Translations under genes and position numbers: made by a program
The notes under the pieces: model-generated
The model's input: only the letters and a program-made list of their open reading frames with translations
The model's database searches: none
What the model was told of the DNA's origin: nothing
In this document: piece after piece, positions 11,113 to 22,870 of the stretch
Layout: every line of letters begins with the position of its first letter
Numbering within the stretch: the first letter of the stretch is position 1
Origin: Jackrogersella multiformis
Taxonomy: Eukaryota > Ascomycota > Sordariomycetes > Xylariales > Hypoxylaceae
NCBI GenBank assembly: GCA_902806575.1
Contig: CADCXD010000005.1
Span: 3,720,001 to 3,784,000 of the forward strand
Direction: 5' to 3'
DNA length: 64,000 bases

Positions 11113-12685
11113 ATGGCCCGCCTTCGACGGCGATGGACGACAGAGGAGGATGCCCTCCTCCGTCGTGCCGTAGAAAACGGTAGGTGCCCAGTCAGACCAA
11201 AGAACATTGATGTTAACTTTATCAAGCTACGGCACAAGGTCGCCCGCTACTTTGGCGAGACTTGGCAAAATCCGTCCCTGGACGATCAAACAAAGATTGT
11301 CGCCGCAGATGGTGGAATAGCCTCGCGGATGGTACTACCAAAGGACCATGGTGCGAAGAAGAAGATGAACAGCTTATTGAAGCAGTTCGGAAATACGGTA
11401 CAAATTGGAGCCGGGTCTCACGGGCTATAAGGTCGAGGAACCCCGACCAATGTTCGAGTCACTGGAGTCAGGTGTTGGACCCAGGTATCAATTACTGTGA
11501 CTGGACACCAGAAGAAGTATCTTCGCCCTAAAACCACCTAATATTTACTCATTTCTAACGAAATATCTCAGGATGCAAATTTACTTCATGCAGTTCTCAC
11601 CCATAGCACCAATTGGGCCACTATCTCAGCGTCACATCTACCCCTTAGGACCCGGCTCGCGCTAAAGAATCGCTATTCAACATTGCGGCTGAAACATGAG
11701 AACGAGAACAAGAAAGAACATAGTATTAAGGAATCCGCTGAGGCCACCCCATCTAGTTTCGAGGTTGCTACCGTAACTTCTAAGAGAGATGTTGGGTGGA
11801 GTTTGCCGGCTCAAATACATTTGAGCAAGAACTCGGATGGGGTTGACATGCTAATAGAGTCAGATGAAGAAGACGACGAGGATGAAGATGACGAAAACGA
11901 GGAAGACGATGGAGATGAGGAAATTCCCCGACCAAACAGTAGCATCACTCGTATTGAAAATGAGAATACTGTCAACAGGGTTGATAATGGAGCGATGGAC
12001 ATCCAGATGCAAGAACCAAGTGTCACAACCTCAACTAGTTGGGCAGACTTTACCGATCAAAGTGCTCTTCCATGTCTCAATTTTTTCCATCCTCAGACAC
12101 AGCCCTTCCATATGGATAATTGGGCAAATGATACTGAAAGTCATACACAATACGAGGGTTTACTTGAATTAACACCCGAGGATAGCTACTTATGTGGTAT
12201 TGGGGATCCAGGGGTCATCGATACAGGATTACAGTATAAATCATACGGTAGGTAAATATTTTTTAATCTACTATACCTACCTAGGGTAACCAATAAGCAT
12301 GAGCAATCTGACTAATTCAAAAACAGCTACACCTCCCACAGATATTGATCTATCTAACTCGTTGGGGTTTCATGATTTGTCTCGGACGGTGGAGATGCCG
12401 CCATCTGCCACTGGAAATAACATGATAGGAGCCGACGCAAGTCCTGTCTCGGGATCAAGAGATACGCCACCTAGTGTGCACCTAGGAAATAGCGCGAGCA
12501 CAACTCCTAGGACGAGTATTTCAAGTTGGGGTCATCAATCGGCAAACTACCAAGTATCCATAAACATGATCTGCACTGGGGCACAAATGGAATCGCTCAT
12601 GGCTGGCCTTGCTGGTTTAGGGACATGTATCACCATGAAGATTGATATAAAGGAAGATAGAAATCTAATAGAAAGTCAACTATAA
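11113..12685 (+). CDS. three-repeat Myb-like DNA-binding protein with acidic tract
   Basis: Four exons, 11113-11179, 11239-11516, 11572-12251 and 12298-12685, all with GT-AG introns, encode 470 residues. Repeat 1 (about residues 8-52) begins R-W-T-T-E-E-D-A-L-L and ends in A-K-S-V-P-G-R-S-N-K-D-C-R-R-R-W-W-N. Repeat 2 (about 57-103) begins G-P-W-C-E-E-E-D. Repeat 3 (about 109-152) begins D-W-T-P-E-E-D and is the most divergent. An uninterrupted acidic stretch lies at about 211-232, followed by a low-complexity Ser/Thr/Pro-rich C-terminal half. The splice at 12251/12298 restores the frame after an apparent stop and adds a Ser-rich final exon. It is expected to be a nuclear transcription regulator. 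A role in controlling the adjacent metabolic genes is possible but not shown. Confidence 0.85.
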
Positions 12686-12804
12686 CACGGCAATTATAGA
12701 TATAGAAGGCAAGAATGGAGGGAGTATCTCTTGTATACATAGGAAGTACGCAGATGTTTACCTATATACAAGTTCATCATCTCTGAAGCGAGCGTTACCT
12801 ATGC

Positions 12805-13836
12805 CTACTTCAACAACCACGCCAATAATTCTTCGTGAAACCTTTCAGGTGCTTGAATTTGAGGTGCGTGCCCCAAGTCAGGGAATTCAATTAGGTCGGC
12901 ATTTGGCATAGCGGCGGCAGCCTGCTTCCCCAGCACATCATAGTGGCCTAATTTAGCTTGGACATCCGGGGGGCTCCATTGCTTGCCTAAAGCCGTGTTG
13001 TCCTTGTCGCCTACCATCAGTAGAGCTCGCGGCTTTAGCATACCGAACTCGTAGACCACTGGAGCGCTTAGGGCCATGTCGGTGACAAGAGCTTGGTTGA
13101 AGGCAAACGCAGCCGCTTCGCTCCCTTGGTAGATGTTGACAAGCATATTCACCCATACATCGTACGAAGCATCCCAATGTCCCACATAGTATGTCGACTG
13201 CTCGTACGCTCGGATTGATGTGTAGTTACTTGAGGACTCGATATCGTTTAAGCTGTCGACGCTTTTATATGGCACACCGAGGGCCTTCCAATCCTCTAAC
13301 CCGATAGGATCTACCAAAACCAGCTTCTCAATGATTTCAGGGAACATCAAGCCGAAGCGTATAGACGTCATACCTCCTAGCGAATGACCGATCACGGTAA
13401 CGTTCTCAATTCCCAGTGTCTGCAGCAGACTTTTCGTGTTATACGAAAACTGCTGTAGAGTGTATTGATACGACTTTGGCTTAGAGGACTTGCAAAAGCC
13501 AACTTGATCCGGCAAGATGACTCTATAGCCTACTCCGGCGAGTCTCCTAGCAGTCTCCTCCCATGTAGGCCCGCAAAAGTTCTTTCCATGTAGACAGACG
13601 GCGACCTTGCCATTCGGTTTAGCTGTCGGTGCAACATCCATGAAGGCCATATCAAGTTCTTCAAGCTGTGATGTGAACCTATACATCTTCAGGGGGAACG
13701 GGTACGTGAAGTTTGAACCATTCATATCTCCAAAGGGCGGTACGTTTCTTATCGATCTTGGCTCCTGGGCTGCTACATGTTGGGTAGACGTGATGTATCC
13801 GGCGAGGACGGCCGCCACGACAGTGAAGATTTTCAT
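12805..13836 (-). CDS. secreted alpha/beta hydrolase
   Basis: A single uninterrupted frame of 343 residues on the minus strand. The N-terminus is a typical signal peptide, hydrophobic to about residue 23 (A-A-Q). The alpha/beta-hydrolase fold is marked by H-G at 83-84 (oxyanion side), the nucleophile elbow G-H-S-L-G-G at 150-155 with Ser152, the acid in V-G-D-K-D (Asp277 or Asp279) and the catalytic His323 in L-G-H-A-P. It resembles haloperoxidase/esterase-type hydrolases rather than lipases with long lids. It may act on esters outside the cell or in a vesicle; the substrate is unknown. Its 3' end faces that of the Myb gene, only about 120 bases away. Confidence 0.9.
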   Translation of the reverse strand: MKIFTVVAAVLAGYITSTQHVAAQEPRSIRNVPPFGDMNGSNFTYPFPLKMYRFTSQLEELDMAFMDVAPTAKPNGKVAVCLHGKNFCGPTWEETARRLAGVGYRVILPDQVGFCKSSKPKSYQYTLQQFSYNTKSLLQTLGIENVTVIGHSLGGMTSIRFGLMFPEIIEKLVLVDPIGLEDWKALGVPYKSVDSLNDIESSSNYTSIRAYEQSTYYVGHWDASYDVWVNMLVNIYQGSEAAAFAFNQALVTDMALSAPVVYEFGMLKPRALLMVGDKDNTALGKQWSPPDVQAKLGHYDVLGKQAAAAMPNADLIEFPDLGHAPQIQAPERFHEELLAWLLK

Positions 13837-15471
13837 ATTCTCACCGGCGCTAATAATTCAATTGTATGAGAAAATCCCTTTCGATACTATAACATAAGTG
13901 ATCATTGATGCTATATTTGTGAGGTTTGGTTTTCTAGTCCTCACTTCAGCGCTTTAGATTCAACCACGATGGTATCTCGCAACGGCGCAATAGCGGCGGT
14001 GTGAAATGATACTATCCACTTTGGATTTGCTAGAATCTACATTTGGCAACTAACAAAATTCAGTGTCTTGCACTGTACCCCCATAACAAGTTGCATCCAA
14101 GGATCTTCGACCCCTCATTGGATCTAGATACGGTGGATTAGCGGCTATCTAAAGACTGGTATTGTGCCGAATTCTACGTATGCGCGTTGTCTCCAACGTC
14201 CGGCGCGGCGGGACCTGGCGAAAGTGCTTAGCATCGGTATAATAGCATACTACCACGTAGGCAACTAAAGTACCCCTTCACCTTGTAAATATGTATTTTG
14301 ATATCCTTCTCCAAATCGATGAAGATGTCTTCACACTTCGTGAGTAGGACTACTGGTAATTCGTTGTTTAAGAGGACAATGTGGAGGATTAAGGGGGTTT
14401 TATAACAGCCCAATTTTCTCTAATATTGATTAGGTAGTTAAGAACCAAGCCAATTTAATATTCCGTAAACATTGGTATTGACAAAATGCTTAAGGATCTA
14501 CCAAATGCATGTCTGAGTGATGAACTCGAGCTTATTCCATCAATTACTTAACTTACTGTGTCCAAGTGCCGGTAATGAATAGGCCTAGACAAATATTGAT
14601 CTTGGCATATCTGGAGTTGCAGCGGAGATATCGCTTAGTTGGAGGCCAGCTTCCATATTGCGGTATACCTCCGATGCAACCTCATGCCCCCAAAGTTTGA
14701 GAAGATGTTTTACACGTTCTTTACGAAGAAAATACAAGAATAATTAGCCAAATTACAATAATTCGTTCTTAGTTGATAAGTTACCTAGAAGTGGTGAGGT
14801 CTGCTTCCGTCAGTTACATCATCGCGATCAGTTAACAGACATATGTAGCATATATTTGATATTATTAAGACATCATGTTAGATCTACTATGAGCGTACAT
14901 TATCTCACTCAGGGTACCTACATACAGTCACATTTAAGTGGACCCCTCGATCTTTACCTTGCCCTGTCATTTTGCTTTGGGAGTTGTTAGTGGATCGCAT
15001 ATTATATGCCCCGTGATAGTGATACCGGTTGATTCTGTAGATCCGATAACTTCAAGGTGTGGAAAAAATATCGGCGACCATTATTTGTTATCTCGTGTAG
15101 GGAAGCTCGGTATATCCAGCATTGGATAGTCCATGAAGTTAAGCAATTATATAAGTTAGTCATGGTTATAAAGCGGACCAATAGAAAGAAAGAAAGAAGT
15201 TTCGTTGCGACGACGGCATTTATGCTCTGGTGCGACATGGCTGTTCTCGACGATTGCCGGTTCGGGAATTTGATATACGCATTTGGTGAGTTATAGTAAT
15301 ATTAATATCTCTCAACTATATGAGTCTAGATAGACGGCCTCTTTTTTAGGAAGTTCTTATTAGTCCAAATTAAGAAGCTAGGAGAACCATTGAACACGAG
15401 CATCATATAAAACATTCAAGAATCACTACTAGATCCTAGTTGGATATTCTTTCGATCAACTGCGGCATCTT
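13837..15471. other. intergenic, divergent promoter region
   Basis: About 1.6 kb between the hydrolase (-) and the membrane protein (+). Several overlapping small frames (14228-14413, 14938-15296) lack domains and start context. No strong repeat was noticed. Confidence 0.5.
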
Positions 15472-16799
15472 ATGACTGTGGTCATGGAAGAAACCGCAGC
15501 AGTGGATAGCAATGTTGTCGACATAGAAGCCCCTTGTATCGTTTTCTTCGTTTTGACCCCTTTATTTCTAGTTATACGAATCACTTCCCGACTAAAAACA
15601 GGCTCGGGGCTAGGATGGGATGACTGGACGATTATGATTTCATGGGTGTGTTCTAGCTCGTTCGAAAAGCCCCGAGTTTCTTGCAGTAACTAATTACTTC
15701 CCTTCTAAGGTCTTCGCCCAAATAGTCTCGAGCCTCTTGATAGCTGCTTGTATGCATGGCTTTGGGCAGCATCTCTATCTGCTCACACCTTCGGAACAAA
15801 CGCTGACGCTCAAGGTAACTCCCTACCGATTATGGACCCTCATGTGAATAAGTTAGTGAGCTAACCTAGAGTATAAGATTTACTACGTTGCGCAAGCATT
15901 TTACAAGCTCACTTTGAATCTCACCAAGGCGTCCGTGCTCCTGTTATATCTTCGCATTTTCCTGCAGCGATGGTTTAAGATCTCGTGCTACGTCGTGCTG
16001 AGTATCATTCTGGGATACATGGTGGCAACTACTGCTTCTTCGATCTGGCAGTGCACCCCGATCAGTAGAGCGTGGGACAAATCCGTACCAGGAACGTGTA
16101 TCAGCATCACCGGCAATTGGTATGCAAATGCCGGCTTCTCGATCGCTACGGACATTGCAATCTTAGTGCTTCCTATGCAGCCTGTCTATCGATCTAATTT
16201 GCCAATAAAACAGAAGTGGGCATTGATGATTGTGTTTGCCTTGGGGATCTTGTGAGTTATATATGTTTATTCACATTACCAACCCAGTTATCTGGTCGAG
16301 GGGAGTCGGGGTAGACTGACTGAAAATCAGCGTTACCATAACGACCATCCTACGTATGCAGACACTTGACTTCTCTTCCACCAGTTCCGATCCCACTTAC
16401 GACGTCGCCTCCTCGACCTGGACCGTCATTGAAGAGAATGTCGCCATCATCTGTGCGTGTCTGCCTATGTGCAAGGGTCCAATGAACTGGCTTTTCCCGT
16501 CAATATTTGCCCCGGCTTCGAAACGTGCCTCAGCCAGTCATAAGCTGAGCCAGCATTCAGATAACTCCATTCGGACCCATTGGGCCCCGATGAGAGGTGA
16601 CAGGGATATGCTGAGCACGCGTGTGACGTCTATTCAGGGCCGTAAACACTCTACTGGTAACAATAGCGAAGACCATATATTGGAAATAACGAGCTCGATA
16701 GATCGGATGAGTGATATCGAGGATGTTCGGGGCATTCGAAAGGTTATAGAATATGATATCACAGTGCAGACATCAGTCGGTAGCAAAGAACCCGTTTAG
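15472..16799 (+). CDS. PF20684-type (SAT4/rhodopsin-like) integral membrane protein
   Basis: Four exons, 15472-15645, 15710-15814, 15878-16251 and 16331-16799, join into 373 residues. Family hallmarks are visible: R-x-x-S-R-L followed by G-W-D-D-W-T-I in the first loop, M-H-G-F-G-Q-H after helix 2, Y-Y-V-A-Q-A-F-Y-K-L-T-L-N-L-T-K-A-S in helix 3, and a Trp/Cys-containing loop W-Q-C-T-P-I-S-R-A-W-D. About seven hydrophobic segments precede a polar cytosolic tail from about residue 270. The family is widespread in Pezizomycotina; its biochemical role is not established, and members are often found beside secondary-metabolite or effector genes. An alternative start at 15484 would remove four residues. 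Confidence 0.85.
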
Positions 16800-17470
16800 G
16801 GAAGGCCAGGGTTTGGGGGAAAAGTTTGTTCAGGTTCATAAACTTTGTAGAATAACGATGGTTGACTCAGGTCGGGAATTTCCAAGCAGAAAGAAGGAGA
16901 TTAAAAGACCATTTCTGTGTCTGGAGGGCTCGGGAAAATAGGCTATTTATACCTACCTACCTAGGTACCTAGTGAAGTTTGGCATACCACGTGGCTCATT
17001 ATGATGACTTAATATTGATAATATCATAATATCATCTAATATTACTTCTAAGAGATGCTGTATAGATGGAGTCTTAGTATACCATATATAAACCCCTGAA
17101 CAAGATCAACACCCCCCTAACCCCTATTCAAAAAACAAGTTCCCGCATATGCCTCACGAAACTGGCAGCTGACATTACTTTGCTTTCCAATTGGCATATC
17201 CCTCATACAAAATTTGACTAGTAGGATTTCTATTTAGAGTAATAGTGGCCACACCGTGATTATGTAGGGTTGATGATTACCTACCTGATTACCATACCCC
17301 AAGTACTTGGGTACTTGGGGCACAGGCTCTGCTTAGGAGGTGCTCTCTACAATCCGTAAGGATAGCCAATTTAACTACCAATTTGATGCACGGGATAACT
17401 AATATGGCCGGAAGAGACCAAAAAGTGGCCGGCGCGGAAAATCTCGACGTCGGGACTCTTAAAAGCGTGA
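16800..17470. other. intergenic with dispersed TACCTAGG-type repeats
   Basis: About 670 bases. Around 16948-16973 there is a run of CTACCTACCTAGGTACCTAG type, and around 17300-17322 a near-palindromic AGTACTTGGGTACTTGG. No coding potential was recognised. Confidence 0.5.
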
Positions 17471-17851
17471 ATGTTTCTATCTACACCCCCCGTTGTGGAC
17501 CGGCTGAGCGATGCGGCTGTGGCGGTGGCAGGTGCGGGCTCCTCGCCATTGCCCCGCGCCGTAACCGATGCCAAGCGATGGGACGTCGAGGACACCGTGT
17601 CACACGCCCTAGGATTCCGTCGTCTGCTAACGACGGCAGCAGGATATTTAGGTACCGGTCCAAGCGATACGGAGCCGGGCGACGTAATGGCTATCCTCTA
17701 TGGAAGTACGGTACTAATCATCTTGCGGAAGGCTGGCGATGGGCTCTATACGGTCGTTGGGGCCGGGGCCGGGGACACGGTAGGCATCATGTACGGAGAA
17801 GGTTTGGATACGAGAAACTTGTTCTTTTATCGATTTAGTTGCCAGAGGTAA
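17471..17851 (+). pseudogene. relic of the C-terminal part of a HET (heterokaryon-incompatibility) family protein
   Basis: An open frame of 126 codons, preceded directly by an in-frame TGA. Its second half reads R-R-L-L-T-T-A-A-G-Y-L-G-T-G-P-S-D-T, then P-G-D-V-M-A-I-L-Y-G-S, then G-D-G-L-Y-T-V-V-G and G-I-M-Y-G-E-G-L. This follows the order of the conserved C-terminal segment of fungal HET-domain proteins (GYxGLGPxxxxxGDxVxxLxGxxxPxxLR, then GDGxYxLVGExYVHGIMxGE). The HET domain itself, which is N-terminal in these proteins, is absent, so this is most likely a detached fragment. GC content is visibly higher than that of its surroundings. It lies about 250 bases from the edge of the AT-rich block. 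Assigned from memory of the family pattern, hence moderate confidence. Confidence 0.6.
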
Positions 17852-18429
17852 AAAGTTGAGCGACGGTTTTACGACGTAAAAATCCCAAAGTTTCGACACC
17901 TAGGTACATATCGAATCACGCTAAATCAATGGATGTCTCTTTCCCCTACTTTCCCCGCAGTACCTCATTTGCAGTAAGATTTGCACCAAGATGAATGTAC
18001 TTTCATTGTCCATAGGTACCTAGGTACCTAGCCTAAGGTTCTGATTGAACTTTGCTCTTCGCTTAAATGACGTAAGCAGGTAAGGCAAATGGATCACTTA
18101 TGTAATTTATAATAATATAAGTAATATAAATATTAAATACTTAAGTATTAATATTAATTATATATAAAGTTTATTTTATATTTTAACGAATATTATATTT
18201 TAATTAATTAAATAAATAATAATTAATAAATAATTTTTATATAAAATAAATATAATTATTAATATTTAAATAATTTTAATTATTATAATAATTATTATAA
18301 TATTTATCGTATAAAATAAAATTATTATTAAAATTATTATAAATTAATATATTCGTTATAATTTAAATATATATTTTATTAATATTAAAAATTACTTTTA
18401 ATATAATTTAATAAATTTATTATATATTT

Positions 18430-18600
18430 TATAAATTTAAATTTAATATTATATATTAATAAATTAAAATAATTATTTTTTTTAAAAATTAAAATAAAAT
18501 TAATAAATATAAAATACGGGCCACTTTTAACGTAGAATTATTATTTTAATTATAAATTATATAATTATAATTTTTTATAATATTTTTTAATAAAAAGAAA
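18430..18600 (+). repeat. terminal-repeat-like module T1
   Basis: Carries the order: TATTAATAAATTAAAATAA, an A/T spacer, AATAAATATAAAATACGGG, then CC and TTATAAATTATATAATTATAA. The same order recurs at 27240-27410 and 35535-35770, and inverted at 33485-33660. It lies at the presumed 3' end of Gypsy copy A and may be its LTR. The outer limits are approximate. Confidence 0.6.
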
Positions 18601-20332
18601 TTAACGTTTTTATTAATTATAAGTTATAATTTTATTAAATTAATTTTTAACGTTTAATAAATATATTAAATATATTAATATCGTTTTTCTATCGTTATTA
18701 ATTAAAACGTTATTATTATTATTTAATAATGTATTTTTATAAATAAAACGTAAATTTTTAAAATCGTTAAACGTTCGCGTTTTAATTATAAGCTTAATTT
18801 TTAATAATATAAATATCGATATTTTAATTAATATTATTATTAATGTTTTTATAATAAACGTAATTAACTTAAATACGAGAGTTAATGTTTTAATTTTTAA
18901 TATAATTCGATAATAAATATAATAAATAATATTTTTTTTATAATTTATAAAAATATTACACGCGTTTTTTATTATTATTATAATTTTAATAATATTTATT
19001 AAATCTTTTTTATTAATTATTATTATTTTTATATATTAATTAAATTAAAATAATTAACTTTAATTTATTATATAATTTTTTTAAAAAAAATTAATATCTT
19101 TTTTTACGTTTTTATTAATATAAAATATTTTAATAATAATTTTTACTTTTTAATTAATAATTTTATTTTATTAATTTATTTCCTTAAATTAATTTTAAAC
19201 TATTTAATAAAAGATTATTATTAAAAGGGTTTTATATGTTAAATTTTTTAATAATGTTAAATTATAAATAAAACGATACGATTTTTTTTATTTTTACGTA
19301 ATATATTTTAAAATTAATAATATTTATTAAATTTTTATCGTTATTATTTCGAATAAATAATTTATTATTATTTTATATTTTAATAATTTTAAATGTTTTA
19401 TTAATAATTATTATTTATTTATTATTAAATAAATATTAATAAATTTATTTAAACGTTAAATTAATAATTTTTTTAATTAAAACTTTAAAAGGTTTAAATA
19501 TTAATTTTTTATAAAAACTATTATAAAATAAAAAACGAATAAAAAAATATTTAATAAAAATATTTTATTTTATTATTATTAAATAAATATCAATATATTT
19601 ATAAGTTATTTTAATATTAAAATATTTAGTTTTTTTTCGATTTAATTATAATTTTATTATAATTTAAATATCGAAATATTTAATTTTTTTAAAAAATAAA
19701 AATTTTAATTATAATTACTTAATAATTTATAATTTACTTAAGTTTTTTTTAGTTTTTTTAACGTTATTTATAAATTATATAAATTATATTAAAATGGATT
19801 TTAATTTTATAGTTTTTAATAATCTTTTTATTAAAATTATAATTTATAATTTTATTACTTTTTTTAAATATATACGATTATTTTATTATTTAATATTATT
19901 ATTTATTTAAAATATTTATTATTAATTTATTAATTAATTTTAAAAATATATTATTAAAAGTTTATATATTTTTAAAAAGTTATATATTAAAGGATTATAA
20001 TTTATTAATAAATTTAATATAAAATTAATTAAATGATAAAAAGTATTTTTTATTATATTTATTTAATAATATTATTATATTTTAAATAAATAGGTTTTTT
20101 AAATATTATTAATTAAAAGTTAATGAATAATTTTTTTATCGTACGAGGTATTTAAAAATAAAGCGTTTTTTTTATTTATTTATTTATCGATTTAATAATT
20201 TCTTAATTTTATACGATATTTAATTATTATCGTTTCTTTTTACGATAATTTAACTTAATTACGGTTGTTTTTTTACGTAAAAATCTTTCTTTTAAAGGAT
20301 TTTACATAATTAATTTATTAATATAATTTTAT

Positions 20333-20382
20333 AAATTTATTAATTATTATGTAATTTAAATTTATTAATTATTATGTAATTT
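20333..20382 (+). repeat. perfect 25-bp tandem duplication
   Basis: The unit at 20333-20357 (begins AAATTTATTAATTATTATG) is repeated without change at 20358-20382, followed by eight bases of a third. Identity inside a heavily mutated block suggests that the duplication arose after the mutations. Confidence 0.85.
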
Positions 20383-21185
20383 AAATTTATACGTAAATTT
20401 ATCGATTTATTTTAAAATTAAGAACGATTTAATACGTTATATTAATTATTTATAAAACGGTTTACTTAATAATATATAACCTTTATATAATTTAAAATAA
20501 ATAAATATATTTTTTTAAAAAAAAAAGTTATATTTTAAATCGTAACGAGCTTTTATTTCGGCGGTTATAAAGTTAATATATTTTTTTATTTCTTTTTAAT
20601 AATATCGTTTTAATATATCGTAATCGATTACGTTTTTTAATACTTTTAACGAAATAATAATAATTTATAACTTAAAGTTATATATTAATTTATTAAATAA
20701 CTTTCCGGTCGTTAATAATTTAATATTATTAAGGTTATATTATAACGTTAAAATTATTTTTAATTACGGTACGTCGTTTAATAAATAATAATAACGAATT
20801 ATTATTTAGATTTTTTAATTATGTTATTTTATCGTATTATTAATTTAAAAATAATAATTTATTAATATAATTAATAATATTTTAAGTAAAGTAAATAACG
20901 TTTATTATATCTCGTTATTAAATTTAAAGTTTTTATTTAAAATTACTTTATATAAAATGCTTTAATTTAATAATATAAATACTTTAAAAAGTAATAAAGC
21001 TTAATAATAAGCTTTATATTTAATATTTTTAAGTATTAAAAATATTTTTTTATTAAATTTATATATAATTATTATTATTATATTAAAGTAAATAAAGTTT
21101 TTAATAAATTATATATTTCTTTTATTTAAAACTTTTAATAAATTTAAGATAAAATTTTAAATTATTATATAAAATAATTAAAACG

Positions 21186-21245
21186 GTAAGTTTATAAGTT
21201 TTAATTTACCGTAAGGTTTTAAACGTTTAATCCGGTTTTTATAAT
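21186..21245 (-). pseudogene. integrase remnant of Gypsy copy A
   Basis: The minus-strand frame reads R-I-K-R-L-K-P-Y-G-K-L-K before losing frame. K-P-Y-G-x-L-x-P is a hallmark at the start of the integrase core region of many fungal Gypsy elements. In copy B the matching codons CCT and GGT are CTT and GAT, giving K-L-Y-D-K-L. Both changes are transitions of the C-to-T / G-to-A type. Confidence 0.65.
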
Positions 21246-22689
21246 AATCGAGGTAATGTTCGACGTATTTTTAAACTTTTTACGAAAGGTTATAAATATA
21301 AACCGATTTTAACTTATAAAATATTCGTTTTGGTTCGAAATAATATTTTAAGTTATAAACTTTATTAAATAATTTATATATATAAATTAATAAAATTATT
21401 AATTAACGTAAATTATTTAATTTAATATAATATATAAAACCGTTTCGTAATTTATATTAAAACTATTTAACTATATTTTTATTTTTATTAATTTCTTAAA
21501 AAATAATACGTAAACGATTTAATCGTTTATTATAATTATATCCTTTTAATATTTTTTTCTTAAACTTATTATTTAACGTAAGTTTAATAAATATATAAAT
21601 AAATTTATCCGGGATATTTTTAACAGTTAACTTCGTCTCGTTTTTTTATTTTATTAAATCTTTTACATTATTTTATATTAATAAACGAGATAATATATTT
21701 AAAATTAAATTTAACTTTTTAAGGATATAATAAACGTTAAAGTTAAATTAAAATAAATATATTAAAGTAATTATTAATTTATTATTTATTTTATTTATAT
21801 CGGTTATTTTAAATGTCGTTTAATTAACGATATTTTTCGTCGCATTATAATCTATTAAAATAATAATTAAACTTTATTATTTTTATAAGTTTAAATTAAA
21901 TAAATAACTTTTAATTTCGTTACTTTATATTATAATTTAACATTTATTAAAACTTTTAATAAAAACATAATTAAATAAATTACGTTAACTTTTATATTAA
22001 TTTCGTTTTAAAGTATATTTATATAAAATATTATAACTTCGAACCTTTTTCGTTTCGATATATTTATTTTTAAAAACGTTATTTAATTATAATTTTAATG
22101 CGTTAATATTGTCGGGTTTAATAATTTATTTTATAATATTTTAAACGAATTTAATTCGTTTTTTATCGGTATATATATAATTTTTATAATATATCGACGT
22201 TTATATTAAAATTTTAAAGGAATCTTTTATTAAGTTCGTCTCTCGGTTAATATTTTTATTTTTTTATTTTATAAAAGCTTAATTCTTTATTAATATTATA
22301 AGATATATTTTTATAAAAATTTTATTATATCGATATATATTTTTAAATTAATTAATGTTCGTAATATTAAGATTTTTTTAATTATATTCGACTTATCGTT
22401 TATAATAACGATTTTTAATTTATTAATTAAAAATCTAAATAAAATAATCGATAAAAAACCGAGAAATGATTTTTTTAATAATAATATAAATTTTATATTA
22501 TTATATATATTAAACATTTAATTAAAGTATTTTTTATATTATTCCTTAATGTCGTTAAATATCACGATATTATCGATATATACTTTAATAAAACTTTAAA
22601 AAAGCTTTAATTTTTAATTTATAAATCGTTATGTAAAGGTTAAAGAATTTTTAAATTTTATTAACGTAACGTTAAAAACTTTTAAACCT

Positions 22690-22870
22690 TTTAACGATAT
22701 TACCGTTATTTTATTTTTATACTTAAACGTAATAAATAATTAATAAAAAAATGAAGCCTCGTTTATAACGTTAAAAACTTTTTTTCTTTATATTTTTTAA
22801 ACGATTTTTTCTTAATACGATAATAAATAAATATTAATTAAAGCATTTTTATTTAATAATTTAAGGTTAA
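22690..22870 (-). pseudogene. reverse-transcriptase remnant of Gypsy copy A
   Basis: Minus-strand reading gives a degraded block with K-K-V-F-N-V-I-N-E-A-S-F-F-Y near 22751-22790. It resembles the fungal Gypsy reverse-transcriptase segment with K-x-F-x-x-x-D/N-x-x-S-F-F-Y-Q. Stops interrupt the frame. Copy B shows the matching positions with further transitions (CGAGGCTTCA becomes TAAGGTTTTA). Confidence 0.6.

Noticed and set aside
14938..15296. Small overlapping frames on both strands upstream of the first PF20684 gene
   Set aside because: No conserved motif; lengths expected by chance.
17371..17838. Other-frame ORFs over the HET relic
   Set aside because: They are Arg/Gly-rich shadows of a GC-rich stretch; only the frame at 17471-17851 has family-like sequence.
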